Source: Monocercomonoides exilis (lineage: Eukaryota; Preaxostyla; Oxymonadida; Polymastigidae). From it: a DNA stretch of 64,000 nt. The notes beneath the pieces are model-generated. The model worked only from the letters and a program-made list of their open reading frames with translations, ran no database searches and was not told where the DNA came from. Both the position numbers and the translations under genes were made by a program. The stretch is from the NCBI GenBank assembly GCA_001643675.2, contig LSRY02000031.1, forward strand, positions 1,085,001-1,149,000, written 5' to 3'. Every line of letters starts with the position of its first letter. Position 1 is the stretch's first letter. Positions 22,428 through 34,269 of this stretch are shown in pieces.

Positions 22428-23230
22428 TGTCGATCATTTTGTTCCCATCAATTATTTTTATAAATTCTTCATTTGTATTTATTTAAAATATCATCGAATA
22501 TAAAGTTTCAAAAAGATCTATTTCACAAAATTTTTGAATTAACTTTTCATATTTGATTAAAAAAATAAACTTTTAGTTGTTATTTGTTGCAAACACTTAT
22601 TTCCATTAATTTTTGCCTTTTTTGTTTCATCCATTTGAAAAGACATTTTGATTTTTTGAACTTTCATAAACATTTCATTATTTCAAAGAGTTGAAAAAAC
22701 GAAAAGGTGAAAAGTCGTATGTCTTGTGTTATTTTTTGCAAGTTAATGATAAAGAGAATTCAAACGTAATAATACTCATGAAATAAAAATTATATTCTAG
22801 AATTAAAACAAATTAATTGATAACTTGTGTTTATGTAAAATCTAATATATCTGCAATGCCAACATCAAAAGGCTTGAAATAAAAAACTCAAAATGATATT
22901 AATCATTTTTTGAATTTAATGACGAATCACATCTTTTGTGGAGGAAAATTTCTCTTTTGCTATTTTCTTATCTTTTTCTTTTAACTTTTAGACATTACAA
23001 GGAGAAGAAATGGTTTAATAGTTCTTATCGCACAAAAACGGTGAGCAATGGCTGATGATCGATATATCTGATCCTGACATAAATGAAGTGTTTCTGTAAT
23101 TGAAAGAGCTACCGATTGACGTTTTGGAGTATTTGAAAAAGCTTCTTGAGGTTGATCCTTCACCAAAGTCTTCGCTTCACTCTGCGCCTTTATTATTTTC
23201 TCCATCTTCATCTTCTTCTTCAACTGGAGC
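22428..23230. other. Intergenic, nothing recognised
   Basis: A+T-rich DNA between the DIRS element and a decayed coding stretch. The small minus-strand frame at 22981-23232 has no recognisable motif. Confidence 0.5.
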
Positions 23231-23249
23231 ATAACTCAAATTTGGCTCT

Positions 23250-25870
23250 GCAATCTAGATGTTGAGAAGAAAAGAGAAGAATGCAACAGGTGTAATAAAT
23301 CATCCGTATCTTCATCAGCACCTGCGATTTATCCATCGGATGCCTCGGCTGCGGTGGCATCATTCATATCTGCAGGAGCGATGGATAACATCAAGATACG
23401 ACTGCGAATTTTGGTGCCTAAGGCGGCTGAGGTGTATGCACGGAACAAGCAGATGCTGCTGCAGAAACTGCTGGGTTATTTTGTGGCGCTGTTGGCGGTG
23501 CTGTTTTGGGCCGTTGTATGCGCCTCTGATGTGGTGCTTTCGGTGATGCTTTCTATTGTGCTGGTTGCTCCGCTTCCTTCAATTGATGAATCGCTGTTGA
23601 TGAAGTCGGGAAACAAAAATGTCTTTGTTGTGTAAGTGTGGATGCGTTCCCATCGATCTACAAATCTTTTTAGTCCGTAGCTGCTTCCGTTGGAGACAGC
23701 ATGGCTGGTTTTGCAATCAATGAAGTCGAGGAGCGTTGTGATGACGAATAAGATGAAAGAGGAAGTGATGCGGCTAGTGTTTGCAGTGAACAAAGTGCTG
23801 GAAAAGTTTGGGAGATGACGCTGGAGGCGGAAAGGTTGAAGATGGAGTATGTCATTCAGGTGATAAAAGCGATTGTGCTGGTTGTTCTAGAGAAGTGAGA
23901 AGAAGCAATAGAAGCAGAAGAAGGGGAAGAAGAAGGATAAGAGTGAGGAGGAGAAGAAGAAGAAAAGAAAAAAAAACATGTAGTGGTGAAACAGGAGACG
24001 GATAAGAAGTTCATGGAGTTCAACATGAGGATGCATTATATTTGAAATGATAAGAGGCTTTTGAAGGTGACGAGTGACTAAAAGAGTTGTGTGAGGGAAT
24101 GGCAATCTCATCCAGATGTGTGATTGGAAGATTCTTCAGCTGAGCGAGAAGTGCAATGAATAGGTGAAGGAGCTGCAGGTCAGTATGTTGCGATTATGAG
24201 AATGTTGAACTGAGTGTTGTTGGGATTTCGAATGAAAAGAAACGCATGATGCAACAGGGCGAGGTTGTGAGTGTGGATGGCAAGTTGAAGCTTGTGGGTT
24301 GGGGGTTACACTTTTCATATCTTCTTCGTTGGTTTCTCTGTGCGAGAAGTGATGGTTCTGTTTTATTTCGTTAATTCTTCAGTCGCATCTATGTGAAAAA
24401 TTCCAGTAGATGTTTTCAGCGAGCATAGGAGATTGCAGCGCTGTGATGTTCGACACAAACTCGAGCTGGAAGTGGGTTAATGTGAAAATGGGGAGCGGAG
24501 TGAGTGTTGAAGGAGAAGCAAGCAGCGGTGGAGCAGAAAACGCAGGTGATAGTGATGGAGGATGAATGGACACAACTGTGAAGCAGAAGATGAACCAGAT
24601 AAAGAATGAAACGAAGATTCTGATAAAGCAACTGAAAGAACACGTACAAACAACAAGCAAGTCAAAGTTTCCATTCAAGGATGAGATTTAGAAGAAGAAC
24701 TCAGAGATTGCGCAAAAGAAGCAGAAGCAGAAGCAGAAGATAGCAAATCAGTTCAAAATGTGATGATCTGCAAGGAAGAAGCTTTTCTTGTTGAACTTTG
24801 CAGAGACGTGGCTGTTTGGGGAATTTGTGAGGGAGGAGTTCAAATAAAACGAGCTGTCGTTCTTCTTGTTCTTCAGCATTGTGCTTGAAAGGGCAGTGGA
24901 GAAGAAAATAAAGATGTTTTTTGGTGGAGTTTGAGAAGATACAGTCAAAGATGGAAATGGAAGACTCATGTGTGTTTCTGCAAATTCTGATGAATAACAG
25001 CTGGGCAGAAGTTAAGATGAAGAAAGGAGGAGATGAAGGTGCTGTGTGATGTCAAATGTTCTGGAAATGCATGGACTTCTTCATTTTTTCCATCAGTGGC
25101 AGCTTTCAGAGGAATTGTGTTTGGAGAACTGGAATCTCTTCTGTGTGTGCTATCCGCAAACTCCAAAGGCGCTGTCGCTGCGGATCTTCCGGGATGCGTA
25201 CCGGCTGTCAGGCTGCTGTCTTCTATCGTTTGCGTCTGTGCTGGAGGCGTGCCAGCCTAACAACTTCATCGAGCTATTCCTGCGACAACGAGACATGCTT
25301 GCTTCAACCGATGGACAAGTGTTTCTATCACTTTTATAGAACGGTGCAGCTGCGGAGACTGTGAAATGACACATGGCGCTGCTGAATCTGGAGCTAGATG
25401 ACCGCGTGCGGGTGCTTTTGGGGCTGTCGGCAGGTGCTGAGCTGAAGCTGTGCGTGAAGGCTGTATAGTCGGTGGTGGAGAAGAAAGAAGGCTGTGAGCT
25501 TTGTTCCGGATGTTGCGGCTGCTGGTGAAGTTGGTGGGGATGCAGTGGAGGAGGAATGAGGTTGAAGTGGCGAACTGCTTTAGGATGCTGCTGTGATACG
25601 GGAAAGGTGTGGTGCAGTTCCACGAGGAGATTGCGTGGCAGAGGGAGGACGAAGGAGGAGATGACTTTCCTTTATCTTCTGCTGCTGTTTCTTCTTCAGC
25701 ACAGCACAAGCAGGTCCCGAGCGAGAAAGAGTTAACGATCAACAACAAGCTGCTATCCTTTGAGTGTGCATTGTGTGTGATCGATCCTTCGATTTCGCAG
25801 CCCAAATCGTCATCCGCGTTGTCTTCTTCTTCGAAACCTTTTTCTTTTTCTTCTTGTTTCATTTGAATCA
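23250..25870 (+). pseudogene. Decayed coding region, parent gene not recognised
   Basis: The plus strand has protein-like composition and higher G+C than its surroundings, but is broken by many stops and frame changes. Readable fragments include an alpha-helical piece at 23360-23630 (A-A-E-V-Y-A-R-N-K-Q), a Lys/Gln-rich coiled-coil-like piece at 24560-24770, and a leucine-rich helical piece at 25046-25340 (F-I-E-L-F-L-R-Q-R-D-M). The helical, coiled-coil character could suit a tethering-complex subunit, but I cannot name the family. The many lesions indicate an old pseudogene, or possibly two adjacent ones. The overlapping minus-strand frames are Ser/Pro/His-rich shadows. Confidence 0.5.
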
Positions 25871-26239
25871 TCTTTTTCTAATTGCCCATGTCTTCTTTTA
25901 AAGAATTTCTTGAAATGAACAAACATTTCACTAATCTTGAAAACATGTGGTTTTTTAAAATGCATTATAGAATAATGTGCATTTTTGAGAGAAGAAGAAG
26001 AACAAGATGAATAAGATGAGGAAGAAGATGATGATAGAGGAATTTGTCTGTCTTCTTCTTGTTGCATAGGAACAGAAGCACTGCTGCTTGGATGCTCAAA
26101 ATGAGGCTAACTCCCGACATTCAATGCATGTGAAGCAGACTATTGTGAAGATAGCGAAGAAGGAGAAGAAGAAGAAGACTGAGAAGAAACCACAAAATTT
26201 GTTAAAATGTTGCTTGAAATGGATTGTCCCTGCGAATGA
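25871..26239. other. Intergenic, purine-rich low complexity
   Basis: GAAGAAGA-type tracts at about 25990-26040 and 26155-26190. No gene is supported. Confidence 0.5.
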
Positions 26240-26930
26240 CACTCGATAAAAAAAGGCTGTTGTCTGTGAGAAAAAAAAGTTATAAAAAAGATATAAAAAT
26301 AGTTAGTTTTGCATTGATTCAAAAAATTCATCAAAAGAAGGCACCTAACCTTTTAATCACAAATGCAGAGGATTGCCCAATCACTAATGCCGTCAATCTC
26401 CTTTTCGATTGTTTCCCAGCGCTCCTTTTTCCATAATCCTTTATCCAAACATTAATGTCTTGCTTTTAGATGTTGTCGACAATTTTTTTCAGAAAAAAAT
26501 ATCTCGAATTTTCTTCTTTCCTAATGCTGCCCAATTGTTGATATTCTTCTTCAATTTCCTCTCAACAAAATGCTCAGAAATCGAAATGTTTTCATCTCCT
26601 CTCTAAACTGAATACAAATAATTTGCAATTCCCTTCTGCTGATTGACTCTCTCCATCCAACTCGCTTCAAATGTTCTGCTCAGAAAAAAAAATGCCGTTT
26701 ATACAATTTATCAGATTCTTGCACTTTGAAAATATGATTTATAAAATTATCTTCTCAACGAACAAGAACAATTAAAAATGCATACATCATAATGATCATA
26801 TGTTATTTTGGAAAATGTATTTCCTTTAAAGATGCTTTTCTTCTAAATCATCTCGCCCAATTCCATCATCAAATCCCCGACGTCGCTAACCTTGTTTCTG
26901 AGGAAAATTATATCTTCTATCCCACATAGA
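26240..26930 (-). pseudogene. Family B copy 2 (degenerate)
   Basis: On the minus strand this aligns with 3330-3915 (+): D-L-M-M-E-L-G-E-M near 26865, the CCAAAATAACATATGATCAT block at about 26815, a hydrophobic start, the GTGCAAGAATCTGATAAATT block at about 26735, TTTTTTTCTG near 26490, and a GGAGCGCTGGGAAACAA block at about 26420. Multiple frame breaks are present. The order and spacing of the shared blocks are the same as in copy 1, so this is a dispersed gene copy rather than a transposon end. Confidence 0.5.
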
Positions 26931-28276
26931 ATGTTCATTATCCTTTCTCTTATCCGGTCAATAAACTTTCATGGAAAAAAGATAACTGAATAATCAAATA
27001 AGCCATAACATTTTTTCCAAAAAAATTATATATAGAAAACCATTCGATCTTTTGAATGTTATAAATTCAAAATAAATCCCTCTTTCGATTTTTCAATTAA
27101 TTTTTTAAATGAAAATTTTAAAACAACAAAAAAAATTACTCATGAAAGATCAACGATGCAACGATTTTATGATCTCATAAAAAATCACCCATATCTTTAA
27201 ACTGTGTTGTTAATTATTTATTTGCAAAAATAAAAAATGATTTCACAAATACAATCGATAACAATTCAAATAAAATTTTCATAAAATTTTTTATTTATTG
27301 AAAAACAAAAAAAGAGTGGATTTTTGAAATAAGCACATTTTTTGGTAATAATTTTTCTTTTTTAAACGAATGTTTGAGTTGCAAATATGCATAAACAACA
27401 AAAAATTTTTTTGTTGACCATTATGTTATCAATAATCAACAATCCACAACAAACTTTCAGAATAATTATTCTATTTCAAGAATAATAATTTTCCATAATA
27501 AAAAAATCTTTCCAAAAAAATTGTCAATAAATACAGATCATTTTGAAAATATAATTTTCAACATAACAATGAGATCGCACATACAGTCTAACCAGAGATA
27601 ATATTGTGTCAACTTTGAATATTCGATTGCTGTCAAATTCTTTTTGGGATATTTGTTTTTTATTCTTTTTTTATTAATTGTTATTTCACATAATCATTGG
27701 GAGTTATGTTATCGATCACTTTCTTTTTATTTTTAGTAGTTTTTTCAAAAATTTTTTAAAAACTCATAAATAATATCACAAAACTGAAAGAAAAATATAT
27801 TTATGTAGAAATACGAATATTCATCAAAATTTTTCAGAGTTGCTGTGAAGTTTTTAAACGATTTCCAAAAAAATACTCCAATAACAATGTGTGTGACATA
27901 TTTGTAACTTTAAATTATTTCTGTTAAATATTTCAGTTTAAATATTTGTTTTGTGTATTCCAAAATAAACACTGAAAAGTGATAGCACTGTTGAATTATT
28001 CATCTGCTTTTCTTTCACATCAAAATTTGACGTTCGAAATGTATATGATATGTTTATCGTTTGGATGAAAATTATTAGGCTTGATACGGAAAACAATTTG
28101 TTGACCTTCTTATAAAAAAAAGTTATGATTTGAAAATATTCACCAATGTCTTTTAGAACAATTTTCAAAATGAATGGTTTTAAATTGATTCATCCAAATT
28201 CGAGTTGAAGTTCCTTTCTGAAAAAAAAAGATGTATCCAAAATATTTTTTTTAAAATTGCCAGAGAGAGCAAAACA
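26931..28276. other. Intergenic, very A+T rich
   Basis: No coding pattern on either strand beyond short chance frames (for example 27938-28168 minus). No repeats of note. Confidence 0.55.
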
Positions 28277-29371
28277 TAGGGTGATACTTTTTATTTTGTT
28301 CGAAGCATTAAATATGGATAAAAAATAATTATCAATTTTTTTTGATATTTCAGAGTTTTTCACTTTGAAATGAATGAACTCTGAACAAGTATTTCTAAAA
28401 AATTAAAGATTGCATACTAAAAAAAAATACCGGATATTAGAACAATTCGTTCATGGAACATTAGAATTCAAAGGCGTATAAAAATGTTGATAAGATTCAC
28501 CGTGATTATGGCAGTCCATCCAATGAAGTGTTGATAAAGAAGATACTATAAGCAGTGGAAGAAAATCCTCATATTAGCTCCAGAGCGTTGGCAGAGCAAT
28601 TTAGTGTTGGAAAAACAACAATTTTAAGGACTCTTCATGAGAGATTACATTTTTATTCTTTCAAAATAAGGTGGGTTTCATTCGCACTGAATAATGATCA
28701 GAAAAAAATCCTTACACACATTGACTTCCAATTTCTAAAAAAAAATTGAAGATTTATAGAAAATGAAGTTTGAATAACTGATTACTGGAAATGAGTCCTT
28801 TAATGAAGTGGAATAATTTCGAATGTTAATGGAGAAAAGATAAATCGAAAGCGTCCACCATTACGAATTTCACATTTTCATATAAGAAATCAATGTTCAT
28901 TATTTTTTTTTCGGTTCACGTATTATTTTTTTTTTACAACATTCAATAAGAAAAACCAAAAGCGAATATTGAGAAAAATGAGAATTTTGTATTAAATCCG
29001 ATTAGTCAAATTCTGAAAAACATTTTTAAAGTTACTGCTGTGAATTTTTTAATTTATTTTGCCAATGCTCGTCCGCATTCAGCGGATATATCAAAGATCT
29101 TTGGGGAGGAGCATCATTTAAATATTCTTCCGCATTCTCCTTGTTTTCCTGATGTTGCGCCATGTGATTTATTCCTCTTCGGCTACATGAAGCAGGCTCT
29201 CAAAGAGGACAAAACACATAATTTTGAAGAATTTATAATAGAAAGAGAAAAAATGTTTTATTAGACATATTCAGATATGATTGTTCTCGCTATTGAAAGT
29301 GGGATTAAGCGTATGATGTTTTTTACAACTCATAATGGTTAGTATATAATGAATAATTTTTTTTGAATATA
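28277..29371 (+). mobile_element. Mariner/Tc1-like transposon remnant
   Basis: The left end reads TA-GGGTGATAC at 28277. The plus-strand fragments resemble a mariner-type transposase: a helix-turn-helix piece at 28555-28750 (I-S-S-R-A-L-A-E-Q-F-S-V-G-K-T-T), an I-T-G-N-E-S piece near 28775, and the C-terminal L-P-H-S-P-x-x-P-D-V-A-P-C-D-x-F-L-F segment at about 29130-29190. In working elements the second motif is normally T-G-D-E-S, so its catalytic Asp has become Asn here. Frameshifts and poly-T runs separate the fragments. No matching right terminal repeat is seen before the adjoining palindrome at 29372. Inactive. Confidence 0.82.
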
Positions 29372-30370
29372 GGGTGATTTATAAACCCGAATATTATCAT
29401 AAATTCGGTTATTTTTTTTTGTTCGTTGAAACAGAATAAATACAACATAAAAATATTAAAAGCAAACATTTATTTATTTATTTAACAATTTTATAACAGC
29501 ACTAGAATTTTTTGTTTCAATTTTTGTTTCTGATGAAGATCTGAGGAATTTTTGATTTATTTTCGATTATTTGTTTTGCTTGTTTTTAACCAACTCTCTT
29601 TCTTTGTTTATTTTTAATTACAATGTCATAAAACATATATATTGACCTTTAATAATTCCAAATGTTCTATGTTTTTATCTTTTTTTTCGAATGTTTTTCA
29701 CATTTCATCATTTTTGACAGAAAGTGTGAAAATATGAAATTTTCGGAACTCATGTTTGATTCTTATAATTAATCACTATGATATCATGTAAATTAGATAA
29801 AAATGCATTGATAATCTTCATTATAAGTCATTTCAAATTAATTTGAAAACAAAATGAGCATTTTTATCATTTTCAAAAATTGATTTGTGTAATGAAAAAA
29901 ACAACATTTCAAAAAATTATAACACGGAAAACATTTATTCAAAACTTTTTCTTTTCATGCACATTATTTTTGATAAGTAAAATATATTGCACAGCTCATA
30001 ATTTTCATATTTTCACACTTTCTGTCAAAAATGATGAAATGTGAAAAACATTCGAAAAAAAAGATAAAAACATAGAACATTTGGAATTATTAAAGGTCAA
30101 TATATATGTTTTATGACATTGTAATTAAAAATAAACAAAGAAAGAGAGTTGGTTAAAAACAAGCAAAACAAATAATCGAAAATAAATCAAAAATTCCTCA
30201 GATCTTCATCAGAAACAAAAATTGAAACAAAAAATTCTAGTGCTGTTATAAAATTGTTAAATAAATAAATAAATGTTTGCTTTTAATATTTTTATGTTGT
30301 ATTTATTCTGTTTCAACGAACAAAAAAAAATAACCGAATTTATGATAATATTCGGGTTTATAAATCACCA
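29372..30370. mobile_element. Palindromic (foldback-type) element with mariner-like ends
   Basis: Arms 29372-29739 and 30003-30370 (368 bp each) are inverted copies, essentially identical apart from the outermost base, around a 263-bp loop. The element is flanked by TA and starts GGGTGATTTATAAACCC. The first seven bases are the same as the left end of the neighbouring mariner remnant at 28279, so the same transposase family probably moved it. There are no open frames of interest inside. Confidence 0.85.
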
Positions 30371-30689
30371 TAAATTTTAAAGCCGTACCAAAAATTTCAA
30401 ACTAAATAATTAGGTCCACACTATTAGAAGAAGAAAAGCAGATTGCGGTAATGGAACGCTCCTCTCTTTGTTGATGTGACCAGAAAAGCTCAGAAAAGTG
30501 AGAAGAGATTTTTTGAACATCTGGCAGAAAACTCTTTAAAGAAGATTTTTTTAACGAAAATTGTGACATAGGTGAAGCATTTTGTGTGTTGCATGAAACG
30601 GTAATTGACCATTGAAATATCTTGCTGAAATTGGTACACGATCAGGTGGAATAAGTTGGAAAATGAATATCTTCTGTCGATAAATGTCC

Positions 30690-31500
30690 ATACTGTTTCC
30701 TGTCTATTCAGCTGAATTTGTAATTGTGAATGGCTTCTTTCATTAATTGCATTCTCAAATAAATTGTAATTCGCAATTCAAGTTGATATTCCAAGAAATG
30801 GTGGAAGATGTCTTTATTGGTGAAAACAATCTTCTTCTCTTTCTTCTTCAGAATCATTGAATCTTTTGCTCTATCAACAACCTGATAAAAAAATAATAAT
30901 AAAAATTCAAAAACTTTCAAAATGTATTTTTAATTCATTTCATGTATCTTATTGAATTGGAAAGGTTCGTTTTCATCAATTTAGCTTCATTATTCCTTCC
31001 ATTTTCTTCAATTTTTGCACTATATTCATTCACCATCATTTCCAGCAGTCTTTTCACCCTCAAATGCACAGATTTCCTGCTCTTCTGAAAAAAAGTGAGA
31101 ATTTTGTCTTCTTTCTCACTTCCACTGTTTTCAGCCAATTACAAAATTTGCTTTTCCAGAATTCTTTAAAAACAAGATATTTTCCAAATGTCTTCCCAAA
31201 AATGCAGCTGTCATCTGCACTTCACAGCCGTTTCTCATGTTCACCACAACCAAGGAGATATTTTCCATTTCAATAATCGTTCATGTTCACAAGCTCTGTG
31301 AAGGTGATGGATGGAAATATCTTCACTGAAAATAGAATTATAAAAAATACAACCATATATTTGTCCACATTGGCCATTTTGGAAAGTGCATTTCATTCAA
31401 AAATGTTTTTCATAAGTCATCTCGCTCAATTCCATCATCAATGCATCCTTGCAGCTGTCTCATTCCCCCATGCAAAATAGTAATATCTCCAATGGTAAAT
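30690..31500 (-). pseudogene. Family B copy 3 (degenerate)
   Basis: Minus-strand similarity to copies 1 and 2 starts near 31440 (A-L-M-M-E-L-S-E-M), continues through a hydrophobic segment (F-F-I-I-L-F-S-V at about 31345), and runs into a K/R-rich segment at 31138-30935. There is a plausible intron ending TTATCAG near 30883, then a K-K-K-E-K-K piece down to about 30708. Stops interrupt the frame near 31275 and 31235. This copy extends further 3' than the others and suggests that the intact protein had a charged, coiled-coil-like C-terminal half. Confidence 0.5.
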
Positions 31501-31808
31501 GTGTTCTTTACCTGTACATCAGAATTTGCTTTATTTTAAGATAAAAGTGATTATCATTATTTTATATATTTTTGTACAACACATTAAAGTGCGGAAATCA
31601 TTCTGAGTTGAAATAAAATTTTTCAAAGAAAATTTATCAAAAATGTTTTTTTGGGATGAGAAATATTTCATTTTCAAAATTATTTAAAAGTTGACATTGA
31701 TTTTTTTGTAATTTTCATCACCTAAAAGAAGATTGCAAGGAAAAAGAAAACTGAATCTTTTTTCAGTGTTATCATCTGATTTCTAATGAGTTTCTGTACC
31801 TCAAGATT

Positions 31809-31848
<40 letters not shown>

Positions 31849-32167
31849 TATCCCAAACCCTTAAAAATTTTTTGCAAAAAAGAAACTTATTCGTTTTCCA
31901 GAAACCCTAAAATAGGGAATTTTTAACAATATCCTTTGACCTATGATATCAATATAATCTAATATATTATTTTTGTTGAACTTAATCCAATATTTAGCGG
32001 TTTCATAATAAAAAATTTTCACATGCATTCTATTTTCCTATTTTGTCTCTCAGCGAAGTTAATAAGAAATTCCAAGCCATTTCTTCTTCATTAAATGAAA
32101 GAATCATCATTAAATTACCTTTCTTTTAAAATAAGATATGTTTCAGTCAAGAAGAATTAAGGTAAAT
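31501..32167. other. Intergenic, includes a long poly-T run
   Basis: A homopolymer of about 37 T lies at 31809-31845. The rest is A+T rich with no gene. Confidence 0.7.
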
Positions 32168-33788
32168 GCAGAAGATAGGGGTACCTATTTTTTTTGTTTG
32201 ATCCTAGAAAAAATGGTTTAAACAACAACAAATGGATATACATGTTATATTCACATCACTTAAAGTGAAATTTATTTGCACATTTTTGCAAACAAATTAT
32301 GCTCATTTTTTCAGAAAATATGGGATTGATCAGTTTTCATTATCATTTGATCCTGACTGAAATGGAAACAAATATATCTATTTCGAGATATTAAAGAATG
32401 TTTATGGACCTTGATTGCGCTAGGACGTAGTATCGAGTGCAATTACTTAATTGCTGTTCCAAAAAATGCACGAATTGTCAAAAACCAATGAATTTATGTC
32501 TTAATATTGGGAAGCGTTGCTGAATATGTAAAAATTGCAAAAGAAAAATAAGTGTTTATACGGACACTTCGTTTTTCATGTCAAAGATTGGGATATCAAA
32601 ACTTCTGCAACTTTTGCTTTAATTATATATGAAATTTAATTTCAAACAAATCTCGTATTTAGTAGGCATAAGCAGAGATACTGTTTCATATTGGGCAAGT
32701 GTTTCTCGAACAGCTGTTTTTAACACTGTTGCGAAAATGGATTTGACATTGAGAGGATCAGGGTGCATCGTTGAAATAGATGAAGCCGTTCTTTGCAAAA
32801 GATAATTCAAAAAAGGAAGGGACAAGCAACAAATATGGATCTTTGGAATGGTGGAGCGAAAAACTGATCGTAACCAAGGAAAATGTTTGATAGTTCGTGT
32901 CGAAAACAGAAAGAAAGAAACTTTTTTACCCATTATTGAAATTTTCGTAAATAAGCAGACAACAGTTTATTCTGATGAGTGGCGCTCGAATTCCTGTTTG
33001 AATTCTTTGGGTTTTAAACATTCAACGGTTTGCCATAAGTATCGGTTCAAAGATAAAATAACATCTGCTTGCATAAACATAATCGAAGGGCTTTGGAGTA
33101 AATTAAGAAGGTTTTTACCACGAACAAGTACAAGATTAAAATTCTTAGATAATTATTTGGCAAGTTTTATGATGGAAAAAACAAACCTTCACAATTTCAC
33201 GAGTATGTGAGAATGATTCATGATTTTGTTCCTACAAAGGAGTACGAAAATCAAAAGGAGCAAATAAGAGATTTTGTCGATGAAAACACAGAAACTGATA
33301 GCGATATAACTCGAACAGCTGAAGGTTCATCGGACGAGGATCTAGGAGCAGGTGATGTCAGTGATGCTTCTGAATACATTAAAAATTGAATTCTTTAATA
33401 TTTTTTTCACATTCACAAAATATCTCAAGAATTCACTCAATATGTCTAAATTTTTTTGAAAAGTTCCTTTTGTTTAATTTGCAAATAAAATAAAAATTTC
33501 ACATTACTCTCAAATTTCTGTTCACATAGACCAAATTTTTCTGTGATGGAAACAAATACTTGATAATGATATTATATTCATTCTCATGAAATCTTGTGAG
33601 TGAAAACAGAAATCTGATCGAAATATTAAATTTTTATTTTGAATGAAAATTAAACGAAAGGAACTTTTCAAAAAAATTTAGACATATACTCATTTATTTC
33701 CTTTAAACAGCATAGAAATTGTCAATGAAGCTTTTTGAGTACAAACAAAAATTTTTCTATTAAAAAAATTGGTACCCCTATCTTCTGC
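32168..33788 (+). mobile_element. Merlin-superfamily DNA transposon
   Basis: Perfect 18-bp terminal inverted repeats GCAGAAGATAGGGGTACC lie at 32168-32185 and 33771-33788, followed on both sides by an AT-rich ATTTTTTT run. The 1.6-kb body encodes an ISXO2/IS1016-type DDE transposase. Merlin elements normally make 8-9 bp target duplications; I see no clear one here, so insertion may be old. The transposase is interrupted by three in-frame stops, so the copy is inactive. Confidence 0.88.
32440..33210 (+). pseudogene. Merlin transposase (ISXO2-like DDE), three nonsense codons
   Basis: The frame reads through a zinc-ribbon (C-x-x-C near 32473, then R-C-[stop]-I-C-K-N-C), a helix-turn-helix-like part (I-S-R-D-T-V-S-Y-W at about 32670) and the DDE core. 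Candidate catalytic residues are Asp in I-V-E-I-D-E (about 32780), Asp in V-Y-S-D-E-W (about 32975), and Glu in N-I-I-E-G-L-W-S-K-L (about 33090). Stops lie at 32521 (TGA, where Trp is expected), 32620 (TAA) and 32803 (TAA). No frameshift is needed, so decay has been by point mutation only. The frame at 33207-33389 overlaps the stop and is acidic; it may be an extra C-terminal piece in another frame. Confidence 0.85.
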
Positions 33789-34269
33789 CCTTTCCAAAAT
33801 TAAAAAAGATTCTCAAAAAATGTGATTCTTTTGATCAAAAAAATTTCAAAAAAATTTTTTTAAATGTTTCCGCACATAATAAATTGCTTTAAATAGCAAA
33901 TATGATAATAATATAATGAAATAAATTGATTATATCGATTTTTGAATGTTCCGGTATAATACCCATATGCCTCTCCAATTCTGTAGAAAATATTCTCTCA
34001 ATGATCTCTCATCCTGTCAATGGGCATTTTTGTTCAAAAAATGTAATTCGATCAGACCTTCCATTACAAATAACAGAAAAAGACAAAGCGTTTTTTTTTC
34101 TCTGCAATTACGCTTCAAGAAAACTAAAAATTGAAAGAATGGTGTGAATACAGATATTTCTTTGGTAGTGCGAAGATTTTGTTCCATTTATTTTTTCTCT
34201 TTTGTTGCATTTTGGTTTTAATTTGAATGGCAATATCATTGTTTTCTGATTGTGATATTTTCTTCGAAA
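33789..34269. other. Intergenic upstream of family A copy 2
   Basis: A+T rich. Short frames at 33926-34147 show no motif. The promoter of the following gene presumably lies in its last 100-200 bp. Confidence 0.5.

Noticed and set aside
23476-25871. A Ser/Pro-rich secreted protein on the minus strand.
   Set aside because: Several unconnected frames of shadow-like composition with no start, splice or motif support; the plus strand has the more protein-like fragments.
32619-32933. A 104-codon minus-strand frame within the Merlin element.
   Set aside because: It is antisense to the transposase, whose plus-strand DDE motifs are clear.
1600-33210. Reassignment of TAA (and TAG) to glutamine, suggested by in-frame TAA in family A copy 1, DIRS RT and Merlin transposase.
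   Set aside because: CDC48 ends with TAA directly after its conserved acidic-DDDIY tail, and the SLC35-like gene (TAG) and MRH gene (TAA) end where expected. The interrupted frames are in repeats or mobile elements, where decay is normal.
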